From Treponema peruense (GTDB lineage: Bacteria > Spirochaetota > Spirochaetia > Treponematales > Treponemataceae): a DNA stretch of 64,000 nucleotides. Positions 11,445-21,368 of the stretch are shown here, piece after piece. The notes beneath the pieces were generated by a model. That model ran no database searches. It had not been told where the DNA came from and was given only the letters and a program-made list of their open reading frames with translations. The DNA is taken from contig NZ_CP064936.1 of the NCBI RefSeq assembly GCF_016117655.1, positions 2,232,001 to 2,296,000 on the forward strand. The letters are read 5' to 3'. The position numbers were made by a program, and so were the translations under genes. How positions within the stretch are numbered: position 1 is the stretch's first letter; each line of letters begins with the position of its first letter.

Positions 11445-13352
11445 TTATTTTGTTCTTAACGCACGCATTGCATTAAGAACAGAAATTACTGTTACACCGA
11501 CATCTGCAAAAATTGCAAGCCACATATTTGCAAAGCCGGACGCTCCGAGCGCAAGGCATGAAAACTTTACTACAAGGGCAAACGCAATATTCTGGTAAAC
11601 TATACCAAGACATTTGCGGCTTATTTTTATTCCGCGGGCAATCTTAACCGGATTGTCATCCATAAGGACAACATCGGCGGCTTCTATTGCAGCATCGCTT
11701 CCCAACGCTCCCATTGCTATACCAATATCGGCTCTTCCCAAAACAGGCGCGTCATTTATTCCGTCTCCTACAAAGGCAAGTTTTTCTTTTGCACTGTTCT
11801 GTTCAAGAAGTTTTTCTACCCAGCCTACTTTGTCTGAAGGAAGAAGTTCGGAATGAATCTCATCTATTTTTAACTGCGCTCCCACTTTCTGTGCAACCTT
11901 ATCAGAGTCTCCGGTGAGCATGACTGTTTTTTTGACGCCGTATTTTTTAAGCAGAGAAACTGCACGTTCACTTTCGTTTTTAACAACATCGCTTATCACA
12001 ATGTGTCCTGCATATTTGTTGTCAAGGGCAACGTGAACAATTGTTCCGGCACTGTGGCATTCGGCATAGGAAAGTCCCAGTTTATTCATGAGCTTTGAGT
12101 TTCCTACAGCAACTTTTATACCGTCCACATTTGCTGTAAGCCCGAGCCCGGCAAGTTCCTGAATGTCTGTTACACGGCTGCGGTCAATTTCTTTTCCGTG
12201 GGCAAGAAGAAGACTTTTGCTTATCGGATGACTTGAGGCACATTCGGCAAGGGCTGCGTATTCAATTATTTTTTCATTTTCAATTTCATTGTGGTGAATT
12301 CCTGTTACTTCAAAAACTCCTTTGGTAAGGGTTCCTGTTTTGTCAAAAACAACGGTTCTGACTTTGCTGAGTGTTTCGAGATAATTTGAACCTTTGATTA
12401 AAATTCCTTCACGGCTTGCACCACCGATTCCTGCAAAAAAAGAAAGCGGAATACTTATGACCAGAGCACAGGGACAGCTTATTACAAGGAAGGTAAGCGC
12501 GCGGTAAATCCAGACGGACCAGCTGGGACTGTTTCCCAAAATAATTTGAATCATCGGCGGAAGGACACCAAGTGCAAAGGCCGCGATACAAACTGCAGGA
12601 GTATAAACCGCAGCGAATTTTGTAATGAAGTTTTCTGATTTGGCTTTTCTTTCACCTGATTCTTCTACAAGCTTAAGGATTTTTGAAACAGTTGACTCAC
12701 CGAATTCTTTTGTCGTTTTGATTTTAAGAACGCCTGTAAGATTTATGCAGCCGCTTGTTACTTCATCCCCTGCTTTTGCTTCGCGCGGAACACTTTCACC
12801 TGTAAGAGCACTAGTGTTGAGAGTTGAGTTTCCTTCTACAATAATTCCGTCGAGTGGAATTTTTTCGCCGCTCTGTACAATGATTGTAGTTCCGCATTTT
12901 ACTGACTCCGGAGAAACACGCTCTAATTTACCGTCGCGCTCGATGTTTGCATAGTCGGGGCGTATGTCCATAAGTTCGGTTATGTTGCGGCGGCTTTTTC
13001 CTACTGCATAACTTTGGAAAAATTCACCAACCTGATAAAAAAGCATTACCGCAACGGCTTCGTTGAAATCTGTACTTTTGGAATAAACTGCAAGCGCGAT
13101 AGCACCAATTGTTGCAACCGCCATCAAAAAGTTTTCGTCAAAAACCTCACCATGCATTATTCCTTCGACAGCTTCCTTTAAAATATCAAATCCGATAATC
13201 AGATAGCAGACAAGATAAAGTACTGCACTTGTTATTTTCCAGGCTGTACTTTCTGCGACCTGTCCTAAAAAAACAGGAATGATATTAAGTACAACAAGCA
13301 TTGCAAATGAAACTATAATTTTTGTAAGAGTTGATTTGTGTTCGTCTGTCAT
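11445..13352 (-). CDS. Heavy-metal P-type ATPase (Zn/Cd/Pb efflux type)
   Basis: 635-residue P1B-type ATPase that exports metal ions across the inner membrane. Seen in order: actuator loop TGESVP, the CPC metal-binding helix (SCPCALVIS), phosphorylation motif DKTGTLT, the HP motif in ASSHPIS, ATP site TGDSD and hinge GDGINDAP. CPC with an ArsR/SmtB neighbour points to Zn(II)/Cd(II)/Pb(II). There is no N-terminal cysteine-rich HMA domain, so the protein starts directly with a membrane helix. It is divergently transcribed from the arsR-family gene, with a consensus promoter and palindrome between them. Confidence 0.88.
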   Translation of the reverse strand: MTDEHKSTLTKIIVSFAMLVVLNIIPVFLGQVAESTAWKITSAVLYLVCYLIIGFDILKEAVEGIMHGEVFDENFLMAVATIGAIALAVYSKSTDFNEAVAVMLFYQVGEFFQSYAVGKSRRNITELMDIRPDYANIERDGKLERVSPESVKCGTTIIVQSGEKIPLDGIIVEGNSTLNTSALTGESVPREAKAGDEVTSGCINLTGVLKIKTTKEFGESTVSKILKLVEESGERKAKSENFITKFAAVYTPAVCIAAFALGVLPPMIQIILGNSPSWSVWIYRALTFLVISCPCALVISIPLSFFAGIGGASREGILIKGSNYLETLSKVRTVVFDKTGTLTKGVFEVTGIHHNEIENEKIIEYAALAECASSHPISKSLLLAHGKEIDRSRVTDIQELAGLGLTANVDGIKVAVGNSKLMNKLGLSYAECHSAGTIVHVALDNKYAGHIVISDVVKNESERAVSLLKKYGVKKTVMLTGDSDKVAQKVGAQLKIDEIHSELLPSDKVGWVEKLLEQNSAKEKLAFVGDGINDAPVLGRADIGIAMGALGSDAAIEAADVVLMDDNPVKIARGIKISRKCLGIVYQNIAFALVVKFSCLALGASGFANMWLAIFADVGVTVISVLNAMRALRTK

Positions 13353-13375
13353 GTTTACCCCGCTTTATTTTTTTT

Positions 13376-13395
13376 GATTAAACGTTTGTTTAATC
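13376..13395. promoter_or_regulatory. Palindromic operator candidate for the ArsR-family repressor
   Basis: GATTAAAC, four bases, GTTTAATC: a perfect 8-bp inverted repeat just downstream of the ATPase -10 box. ArsR/SmtB repressors bind AT-rich inverted repeats over or after promoters, so this is the likely metal-responsive operator. Confidence 0.6.
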
Positions 13396-13405
13396 GTTTA
13401 TATCA

Positions 13406-13434
13406 ACTATAACGCGTATCAATTAAACAGTCAA
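13406..13434 (-). promoter_or_regulatory. Promoter of the metal ATPase gene
   Basis: Minus strand TTGACT (13434-13429), 17 bases, TATAGT (13411-13406). The operator palindrome overlaps the expected transcription start. Confidence 0.75.
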
Positions 13435-13441
13435 GCAACGG

Positions 13442-13470
13442 TTGAATTATTTAAAAAAAAGTGTTAATTT
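13442..13470 (+). promoter_or_regulatory. Promoter of the arsR-family gene, leaderless arrangement
   Basis: TTGAAT (13442-13447), 17 bases, TAATTT (13465-13470). Six bases later lies the A of the ATG at 13477, so the transcript would start at or next to the start codon. No Shine-Dalgarno sequence is present. Confidence 0.5.
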
Positions 13471-13476
13471 AAATTT

Positions 13477-13842
13477 ATGAGCGATAATTCACTTCCGCAT
13501 AATCACGGGGAAAAAAATATTGAAACACATCTCAGAAAAATGCTGGCAAAAAAACAGGATTTCAATTCACTTGCAGATACATTCAAACTGCTTGATGACT
13601 CGAGTCGCCTGCGCATTTTCTGGACATTATGCCACTGCGAAGAATGTGTTCTAAACATCGCTTCACTTCTGGAAATGACAAGCCCTGCAGTAAGTCATCA
13701 CTTAAAGCTCTTGAAGTCGGCAGGACTTATTGTAAGCCGGCGCGGCGGAAAAGAAGTTTACTATAAAGTTCCGGATACAGAATTATGCAGACTGCTTCAT
13801 AAAAGTGTAGAAAAATTAATGTCCATTTCGTGCCCGGAATAA
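13477..13842 (+). CDS. ArsR/SmtB-family metal-sensing repressor
   Basis: 121-residue winged-helix repressor. The recognition helix region reads SPAVSHHLKLLKSAGLI, and the N-terminal 'LADTFKLLDDSSRLRIFWTL' is the usual ArsR start. Metal ligands are suggested by CHCEECVL before the DNA-binding helix (an ELCVC-like site), an N-terminal His-rich stretch (HNHGEKN) and a C-terminal Cys. Binding of Zn/Cd/Pb should release the operator and allow expression of the divergent ATPase. It ends two bases before the convergent AraC remnant. Confidence 0.85.
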   Translation: MSDNSLPHNHGEKNIETHLRKMLAKKQDFNSLADTFKLLDDSSRLRIFWTLCHCEECVLNIASLLEMTSPAVSHHLKLLKSAGLIVSRRGGKEVYYKVPDTELCRLLHKSVEKLMSISCPE

Positions 13843-13844
13843 AT

Positions 13845-14571
13845 TTATAAATTGAATTTTCTATATTTTGCCGGCGTTGTTCCTTCGAGTTTTCTGAATA
13901 CCTGCGTCCAGTAGCTCTGGCTGGGAAACCCGAGAGTAAGTGCTATATCTGAAAGTGAACATTTTGTATAACGAAGCATATTTTTTGAAGTTTCAATTTT
14001 TTTTTTCAAGAACATATTCCTGTACTGTTTTTCCCGTTTCTTTATGAAATAACCTGAGAATATAACTTTCGCTCAGCCCGGATACTTCTGCAAGTTTTTT
14101 TGCCGTAATTTTATCATGCAGATTTTCGTAAATAAAATTCAAACAGGCATTTACATATTTTGAATAAATTCTTTTCTGCGATATGCGCTTCATTTCTGAA
14201 GTATATTCAAGACACATTTTTTTATGAAGAGAAGAGATTTCTTTAACATCAGTCATTATGTCTGCTTCCATAATATAAACATCACTCATACTGTACGCTC
14301 TGGAAAATTCCATTCCGCCTTCAATGCAGGAACGGGCTATCATTGCAGCCGTAATTACAAAATGATATTTTAAATTTCTGAGGGGATTAGTAGACAGAAC
14401 ACCAAGTCCGTTTTTTTCATCAAGGGGTTCACGGCACAATTCTTTCACTTTTTTTACATTGCCGGTTTTTATTGCCGAAAAGAATTCCGTTTCGGGAACA
14501 AGAGGTGCACGCACAAAATCATTCTCACGGTTTACAAATTCCCTGTAAAAGAGTTTTTTCTTGTCATCCAT
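13845..14571 (-). pseudogene. AraC-family regulator interrupted at an A10 tract
   Basis: An intact frame runs from the ATG at 14571 to a stop at 13993 and ends YVLEKKN. In the next frame, straight after a run of ten A on the minus strand (about 14001-14010), the sequence continues IETSKNMLRYTKCS, then LSDIALTLGFPSQSYW and VFRKLEGTTPAKYRK to a stop at 13845. Together these give a normal two-helix AraC DNA-binding domain (first half ITAKKLAEVSGLSESYILRLF). Nine A would restore the frame. The N-terminal 140 residues match no sensor I recognise. It may be a pseudogene, a slippage-switched gene, or a sequencing error. Confidence 0.7.
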
Positions 14572-14577
14572 ACAATT

Positions 14578-14583
14578 ATTATA
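14578..14583 (-). promoter_or_regulatory. -10 box of the AraC gene, leaderless arrangement
   Basis: TATAAT on the minus strand followed by six bases and then ATG (14571). Transcription would start on the A of the start codon. No Shine-Dalgarno is visible. The -35 is weak (TGCTAA at 17 bases). Confidence 0.5.
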
Positions 14584-14712
14584 GCACATAAAAGATATTT
14601 TTAGCATACAAAAGATATATTTTGCACTTTTTATGTGTGAAAATTAATTCAGAATCAAGGCTGCAGACTTGAGAAATATTTATTTAGTCAGTTAAAGTTT
14701 ATGGGGAAGAAA

Positions 14713-15732
14713 ATGAATCTTAAACACGGAATCAATTTGGGCGGCTTTCTGTCACAGTGCAATCACAAGCTGGAACATTATAATTCTTTTGTATTACAGG
14801 AAGATATAATGCGCATTAAATTGGACGGCTTTGACCATGTGAGGCTTCCTGTTGACTACGAAGTTTTTGAAACTGAAGACGGAATTTACAAAAAAGATGG
14901 TTTTGAACTTGTTGAAAAAATAATCACATGGTGTGCAACTTACGGTCTTGATATTATCATCGATTTACACAAAGTGTTTGGTTATGATTTTAACAATGCG
15001 GGAGATTCGTGTAAAAACAATCTTTTTGGAAACGAAAACCTTCAGCAGCGTTTCTTGAATTTGTGGAATGAAATTTCAAAAACATTTTCCAAATTTACAA
15101 ACGTAGCTTTTGAAATACTTAATGAAGTTGTAGAAAAAGAAAATACAGATTCATGGAATTCTCTCATAAAAAAAACAGTTGCGGTTATAAGGAAAAATGC
15201 CCCTGATACAATTATTATCTACGGTGGAATTCAATGGAACAGCGCTAACACATTAAAATTCCTTGAACAGCCGGCAGACAAAAACATTATCTGGACATTC
15301 CATTTTTATGAACCGCTGCTGTTTACCCATCAGAAAGCATACTGGGTTCCGGCCATAAAAGATTGCGAAGACATAACTTATCCGGGAACAATGGAGTCTT
15401 ACCGTGAAAAAAGTATTCCGATAGGATATCAGGGTGAAGCTGTCGTAAAATGTGCTTCTGCAAAAATGGGAATCTCCTTCATCGAAGAAATGATTACAGC
15501 CGCAATCGATGCTGCACGAAAAGCGGATGTAAAACTTTACTGCGGTGAGTTCGGTGTAATTGACCGTGCACCTGTAGAAGACACACTCAGATGGTTTAAG
15601 GATGTTGATTATGTTTTCAAAAAAAATATGATCGGATATTCAGTATGGACTTACAAAGAAAAAGATTTTGGAATTTACGGCAATCACTATGATTCAATAA
15701 GAAATGAACTTCTTGAATTGTGGCGTAAATGA
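14713..15732 (+). CDS. Glycoside hydrolase family 5 (endoglucanase-like), cytoplasmic
   Basis: About 339-residue beta-1,4- or mixed-linked glucanase. Catalytic acid Glu lies in AFEILNEV and nucleophile Glu in LYCGEFGVID. DHVRLPVDYEVF, IIDLHK and WTFHFYEPLLF are further GH5 landmarks. There is no signal peptide, so it would act in the cytoplasm on imported oligosaccharides. The ATG at 14713 is preferred over 14701: a TTGAGA-17-TTAAAG promoter would start transcription near 14704, and GGGGAAG then precedes 14713. A GH16 remnant follows directly. It may work with the cellobiose locus 40 kb away, but that is only inference. Confidence 0.8.
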   Translation: MNLKHGINLGGFLSQCNHKLEHYNSFVLQEDIMRIKLDGFDHVRLPVDYEVFETEDGIYKKDGFELVEKIITWCATYGLDIIIDLHKVFGYDFNNAGDSCKNNLFGNENLQQRFLNLWNEISKTFSKFTNVAFEILNEVVEKENTDSWNSLIKKTVAVIRKNAPDTIIIYGGIQWNSANTLKFLEQPADKNIIWTFHFYEPLLFTHQKAYWVPAIKDCEDITYPGTMESYREKSIPIGYQGEAVVKCASAKMGISFIEEMITAAIDAARKADVKLYCGEFGVIDRAPVEDTLRWFKDVDYVFKKNMIGYSVWTYKEKDFGIYGNHYDSIRNELLELWRK

Positions 15733-16098
15733 ACTTACAAATACAACAGAAGATGAAAGTTTTTACGGACAATGGCCATGCTGCGAAGAAATTTACATTA
15801 TGGAAGTCGTAGGCAGCGACACAAGCAAAGCATTTGGAACAGTTCACTACGGAAGTCCGCACGCAGAAAGCCAGGGAAGTATTCTTCTTGGTGACAATGC
15901 ATTTTCCGATGAGTTTCATCTGTTTTCCTGCGAATGGGAACCGGGAAAATTAACAAAAAATACAAATATGAATTTTCTATGGAATCAGGAAATCCGTCGG
16001 CTATGATGAGTATTTCGCTTGGTGCTGTTTGCGGAAAAAGGATTTCAAAACCACACAACGTAGATATAGACAATGTAAGTCTCGAAGTTGTTAAATAA
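15733..16098 (+). pseudogene. Remnant of a GH16 laminarinase with CBM4/9-like tail
   Basis: Coding-like sequence directly after the GH5 stop. The first frame reads FYGQWPCCEEIYIMEVVG, then GTVHYGSPHAE and FHLFSCEWEPGKL. This is the core of a GH16 beta-1,3-glucanase (normal EIDIME; here the Asp is Tyr). Near 15955 the frame changes and the last part reads YEFSMESGNPSAMMSISLG, then VDIDNVSLEVVK and a stop, the typical end of a family 4/9 carbohydrate-binding module. It has no start, an internal deletion and a broken active site, so it is not functional. Confidence 0.7.
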
Positions 16099-16104
16099 AA
16101 AAAG

Positions 16105-16134
16105 CGGGCAGCCTAAAAAAATCAGGACTGCCCG
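16105..16134. terminator. Bidirectional terminator between GH16 remnant and mglC
   Basis: CGGGCAG and CTGCCCG form a 7-bp GC-rich stem flanked by A-rich sequence on the left and T-rich sequence on the right, so U runs form in both directions. Confidence 0.8.
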
Positions 16135-16155
16135 TTAATTTTTTAAACCAAAAGA

Positions 16156-17832
16156 CTACTTGCGCTTAAGGTACTTGATAGAATCCAATGCTACGGCTGC
16201 AATCAGAATAAGTCCTTTAAATACAAACTGAAGATTTGTATCAATACGAAGGAATGTAAGACAGTATGTAAGTGATGTAAAAATTATTACACCAATTACA
16301 GCTCCCGAAATTTTTCCTATACCTCCGTTAAAGGAAATTCCTCCTACAACACAAGCAGCAATTGCATCAAGCTCATACCCCTGTCCTGTTCCGGCAGAGG
16401 CATTTGCTTTGAATGCTTCCAAAAAGGCACCGCAGCCATAGAAAATTCCGGCCATAATAAAGATACCCATCGTTGTCCAGAATACCGAAATTCCGCTTAC
16501 TGCAGCCGCTTCTGAATTTCCACCAACGGCATACATATTCTTTCCAAAGGTTGTTTTGTTCCAGATAAACCACGCTACAAAGATTGCAATTATCGCAGGA
16601 ATAATTAGTTTCGGGAATGTAACCAATTCACCGTTTATTACACCCATTACCCAACGACCTCCAATCATGTCCTTGATTTTACCATCAATTGAACCTACAG
16701 GAGTTCCCGAAGTTCCAAAGAAAAGCAAACCGTAAATAATAAGCTGTGTGGCCAGTGTAGAAATAAACGGATGGATTTTTAACTTTGCAGTAAAGACACC
16801 GGCAAAGGCACTAAAGATTACGCATAGCAATATAGAAAGAAACAATGCAAATGCAAGACGTCCGCCGGTACTCATTGCAGTAAAATCCCATGGTCCCATT
16901 TTAAACATAGTGACAATATTTTTTCCGGGATGCAAAATCAATCCAGTGACTACAGACCCAAGCGCAACCATTCGTCCTACACTCAAGTCGGTTCCGGCAA
17001 TCAATATTAATCCGGCAACTCCCAAAGCATAGAACATACGGGTTGAAGACTGTTCAAGAATTGTAAAGATATTGGGCAGACTAAACAGGGCGCCGTTTCC
17101 TGTAAGTGGTGCAATAATAATACAAACAATAAAGAAAATTATGATTGTAATATACAACCCGTTATCAAGGAAGAATTTTGATGCCTTAAAGGAATTCTTG
17201 TAGTTCTGCCAGGAAAGACCTATATCTTCTGCAATATAAGGGGTGCCGTTTCTGAATGCACGGTTTTTCTGAACGCGGTCTACATAAGCCTGATTAATTG
17301 CCATCTTTGCAAATTGAATTTTATTATTGCGGTGGCTCTTCTCGTCAAACAGAGCAGACTTCAATTCGTAAGCGCAGTTGTTAATATCCCTCTTTTTGTT
17401 GGCTTTTGAAACATCATCAATTTTGCCTTCATAGCTTTTTACAATTTCTGCTTTTTTTGTGGCAAAACTGCTTTTTATCTTTTGAATATTCTCTGAGTAT
17501 TCATCTTTTGCCTTTACAATAACTTCTTTTTGCTCTGCTTTTACGTCTTCAATATATTTAACTGCGATAGAATTTGTATAGGCAACACTTTCTTTGGTAA
17601 GAGCCGCAATTTCTTCTTTGTTTTTTTCAGCAACAATCCGCGCATCTTCCAGAACCTTCATATCAGAAGCTATACGTTCTTCGCGCTGGGTCTTATCCAA
17701 AAGTTTATTGCGTTTAGCAGCCGCTATATCCTGGCGAAGTTCCGTAATTTTATTGACACCGTCTTTTCTGAGCGCATCAAGTTTTTCGCTATATTCTTTT
17801 AGTTTGGCATCATTTTCCAAAATATTTTCCAT
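16156..17832 (-). CDS. mglC: Galactose/glucose ABC transporter permease MglC with long coiled-coil N-terminus
   Basis: 558 residues. Residues from about 225 to the end form a BPD_transp_2 permease: multiple membrane helices, GTDLSVGRMVALGSVV, GNSEAAAVSGI and DAIAACVVGGISFNGG are all hallmarks of MglC/RbsC. The first 190 residues are different: highly charged, Lys/Glu-rich, heptad-like and without membrane segments, hence a predicted cytoplasmic coiled coil. Typical MglC proteins are about 330-400 residues, so this extension is large. It is the last gene of mglBAC, starting 14 bases after the mglA stop. It carries the sugar bound by MglB across the inner membrane using MglA. Confidence 0.9.
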   Translation of the reverse strand: MENILENDAKLKEYSEKLDALRKDGVNKITELRQDIAAAKRNKLLDKTQREERIASDMKVLEDARIVAEKNKEEIAALTKESVAYTNSIAVKYIEDVKAEQKEVIVKAKDEYSENIQKIKSSFATKKAEIVKSYEGKIDDVSKANKKRDINNCAYELKSALFDEKSHRNNKIQFAKMAINQAYVDRVQKNRAFRNGTPYIAEDIGLSWQNYKNSFKASKFFLDNGLYITIIIFFIVCIIIAPLTGNGALFSLPNIFTILEQSSTRMFYALGVAGLILIAGTDLSVGRMVALGSVVTGLILHPGKNIVTMFKMGPWDFTAMSTGGRLAFALFLSILLCVIFSAFAGVFTAKLKIHPFISTLATQLIIYGLLFFGTSGTPVGSIDGKIKDMIGGRWVMGVINGELVTFPKLIIPAIIAIFVAWFIWNKTTFGKNMYAVGGNSEAAAVSGISVFWTTMGIFIMAGIFYGCGAFLEAFKANASAGTGQGYELDAIAACVVGGISFNGGIGKISGAVIGVIIFTSLTYCLTFLRIDTNLQFVFKGLILIAAVALDSIKYLKRK

Positions 17833-17846
17833 GTAAATCCTCCTCG

Positions 17847-19343
17847 TTACAGATATTTTGCAGAAAGGCGGAGAAGCTCTTCCTGATTAGTTTCTTTTGT
17901 ATCTACAATACCTGCAAGTTTATGATTTGACATAACTGCAATGCGGTTTGTAATTCCCAAGATTTCCGGCATTTCGCTTGAAACTACAATTATAGTTTTT
18001 CCCTGCTTTGCCATATTGATTATAAGCTGATAAATTTCATACTTGGCACCCACGTCAATTCCACGGGTCGGTTCATCAAGTAAAAATATTTCAGGCTGGC
18101 GTTCAATCCATTTACCTATAATTACTTTCTGCTGGTTTCCGCCCGAAAGCGAACTTATAAGTTCGTTGGGAGAAACACATTTTGTGTGCATAAGTTTTAC
18201 TTCGCGGATTGCAGCTTCATACATTTTCTGGTTGGAAAGAATTCCCTTGGACTTGTATGATTCAAGATTTGTAATTACTGTATTAAACTCAATGTCGGCC
18301 TTGGCAAACATTCCGTTTAATTTACGTTCTTCGGTAACAAGCGCAAAGGAATTGTCCATGGCTTCACGGCTGGAATTAAAATGAAGTTTTTTTCCGCTGT
18401 AAATCATTTCTCCAGAAGCAACTGTTCTTATTCCAAACATTGCTTCTAGCAACTCTGAACGTCCGGCTCCTACAAGACCGTAAAGTCCAAAAATTTCACC
18501 TTTCTTTACCTTGAACGAAATATCTTCAAGGACAGGTTCATATTTTGTACTCAAGTTTTTAACTTCAAAAATGTAATCACCGGGTTCATTGTCTACATCC
18601 GGAAAACGTTTTTCAAGTGAACGACCGACCATTGCCGCAATCAACTCATTCATGTTGGTTTCTTTAATAGGCTTTGTCATAATCATTTTGCCGTCACGCA
18701 AAACTGAAACTTCATCGCATATCTGAAACACTTCATCCATTTTGTGGGAAATGTAAACAAAAGAAACACCTGTTTTTCTTAACTCGTCTACAATTGAAAA
18801 AAGTTTTTTTACTTCATTTTCTGTCAATGAAGATGTCGGTTCGTCAAGAACAATAATCTTGGCATTGTAAGAAACGGCTTTTGCTATTTCTACCATCTGT
18901 CTCTGGCTTACAGACATCTTTCGCATAATCTGCTGCGGATTGACATTCATTTTCAGAGAGGCAAAAAGCTTAATGCTATCTTTAAGCATTTTGGCTTCGT
19001 CAATTACACCAAATCTTTTTGGATAACGTCCTAAATAAAGGTTGTCAAGAACAGAACGGTCAAGGCACTGGTTTAATTCCTGGTGAACCATTGCTACTCC
19101 GCTTTCGAGTGCCTCTTTAGGACTGTTAAAATCAATAAGTTTTCCGCAGAGAGAAATTTGACCTTCATCTTTTGCATAAATTCCAAAAAGGCACTTCATC
19201 ATTGTAGACTTTCCGGCACCGTTTTCGCCCATAAGGCCAAGAACAGAACCTTTTTTTACAGAAAGGTTTATTCCGTCCAGAACCTTGTTTTTTGCAAATG
19301 ACTTGGAGAGGTTTCTGATCTGCAGCATATAATCTTCTTCCAT
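17847..19343 (-). CDS. mglA: Galactose/glucose ABC transporter ATP-binding protein MglA
   Basis: 498 residues with two nucleotide-binding domains, as in MglA/RbsA. The first domain has Walker A GENGAGKST, a Q loop, signature MSVSQRQMVEIAKA (degenerate from LSGGQ) and Walker B IIVLDEPTSSL. The second has GLVGAGRSE, a degenerate P-loop, then LSGGNQQKVIIGKW and IFLLDEPTRGIDVG. This asymmetry is normal in the family. GAGG lies seven bases before the ATG at 19343. It powers sugar import by MglC. A hairpin with a U run between mglB and mglA should lower its expression relative to mglB. Confidence 0.93.
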   Translation of the reverse strand: MEEDYMLQIRNLSKSFAKNKVLDGINLSVKKGSVLGLMGENGAGKSTMMKCLFGIYAKDEGQISLCGKLIDFNSPKEALESGVAMVHQELNQCLDRSVLDNLYLGRYPKRFGVIDEAKMLKDSIKLFASLKMNVNPQQIMRKMSVSQRQMVEIAKAVSYNAKIIVLDEPTSSLTENEVKKLFSIVDELRKTGVSFVYISHKMDEVFQICDEVSVLRDGKMIMTKPIKETNMNELIAAMVGRSLEKRFPDVDNEPGDYIFEVKNLSTKYEPVLEDISFKVKKGEIFGLYGLVGAGRSELLEAMFGIRTVASGEMIYSGKKLHFNSSREAMDNSFALVTEERKLNGMFAKADIEFNTVITNLESYKSKGILSNQKMYEAAIREVKLMHTKCVSPNELISSLSGGNQQKVIIGKWIERQPEIFLLDEPTRGIDVGAKYEIYQLIINMAKQGKTIIVVSSEMPEILGITNRIAVMSNHKLAGIVDTKETNQEELLRLSAKYL

Positions 19344-19365
19344 GTAGTAACCTCAAAAATAAATT

Positions 19366-19402
19366 AAAAAAAAGGCGCCCATTCCAAAAACAAACGGACG
19401 CC
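19366..19402 (-). terminator. Terminator-like hairpin between mglB and mglA
   Basis: In mRNA sense GGCGUCC pairs with GGGCGCC (one U-G) and is followed by eight U. It lies 44 bases after the mglB stop and 23 bases before the mglA start, a usual place for partial termination that leaves the binding protein in excess over the membrane complex. Confidence 0.7.
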
Positions 19403-19445
19403 ATTTTTAATAGACCGGTCTTATTAAAACCGGCTTTCAGTTATA

Positions 19446-20690
<1,245 letters not shown>

Positions 20691-20704
20691 CTAGAAATAT
20701 TTCT

Positions 20705-20734
20705 TATATAGTATTATCAGACAGGTTGTTGCAA
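20705..20734 (-). promoter_or_regulatory. Promoter candidate for mglBAC
   Basis: Minus strand TTGCAA (20734-20729), 18 bases, TATATA (20710-20705), about 55 bases upstream of the mglB start codon. Confidence 0.5.
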
Positions 20735-20860
20735 AAGTCAAACATATAAAACTTATTTTATTTAGTAACAGTATTTTATTTTCATTTACATTTACTGAAA
20801 AAACGGCGGAACAAACGATGTTTAAAGACGAAATTCCAGCAGTATCTTCTATTGTGTCTG

Positions 20861-21217
20861 TCAATAAGGATGGACAATATCTTCATCGTTCAAAAAGAGC
20901 CACCATTTGGAATTTTCAGGAACAATTTTTCCATCATTGTCCCAAACCCAACAGGTCAGAATTACATACAGCCAGATGCCTTCTGAATATTCACCTTTTT
21001 CTCTTTTACCTGTTTTCAAAATTTTAAACGCAAGTCCGCCTTCGTGGTTCAGCGTTGTATGCACAAGTGCATCTTCTGAAAAACTCATTTCATTTCTGAG
21101 CATGACTGGGCCTGTCAAACAATAATATTCATCTGCATGAACACGTTCCTGTGCAAAAGAAGAAGCAAAAGACACAAATATAAATAAGGATATCAAAAAT
21201 AATTTTTTTATTCGCAT
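20861..21217 (-). CDS. Small secreted protein of unknown function
   Basis: 118 residues starting MRIKKLFLISLFIFVSFASS with a cleavage-like FAQE, so exported to the periplasm or beyond. The remainder contains EYYCLTGPVMLR, GIWLYVILTCWVW and NSKWWLFLNDED: Trp-rich, beta-type, with two Cys. I do not recognise a family; an SH3-like fold is possible. No Shine-Dalgarno is seen before the ATG. It stands alone between mglB and a DMT exporter. Confidence 0.7.
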   Translation of the reverse strand: MRIKKLFLISLFIFVSFASSFAQERVHADEYYCLTGPVMLRNEMSFSEDALVHTTLNHEGGLAFKILKTGKREKGEYSEGIWLYVILTCWVWDNDGKIVPENSKWWLFLNDEDIVHPY

Positions 21218-21368
21218 GATTTGTTGGTTGTATTTTACACCAGTAAATAAAATTCGGCTAGTATTAGTATATTTTTTTTCACACGGATTTGCTCAGCCCT
21301 AACAGTCTTCGCTTTTTTATAGGCGAGAGATGAAAAGTAAGAGCTTTTTACTTGCCGTGAGTTCCGTT

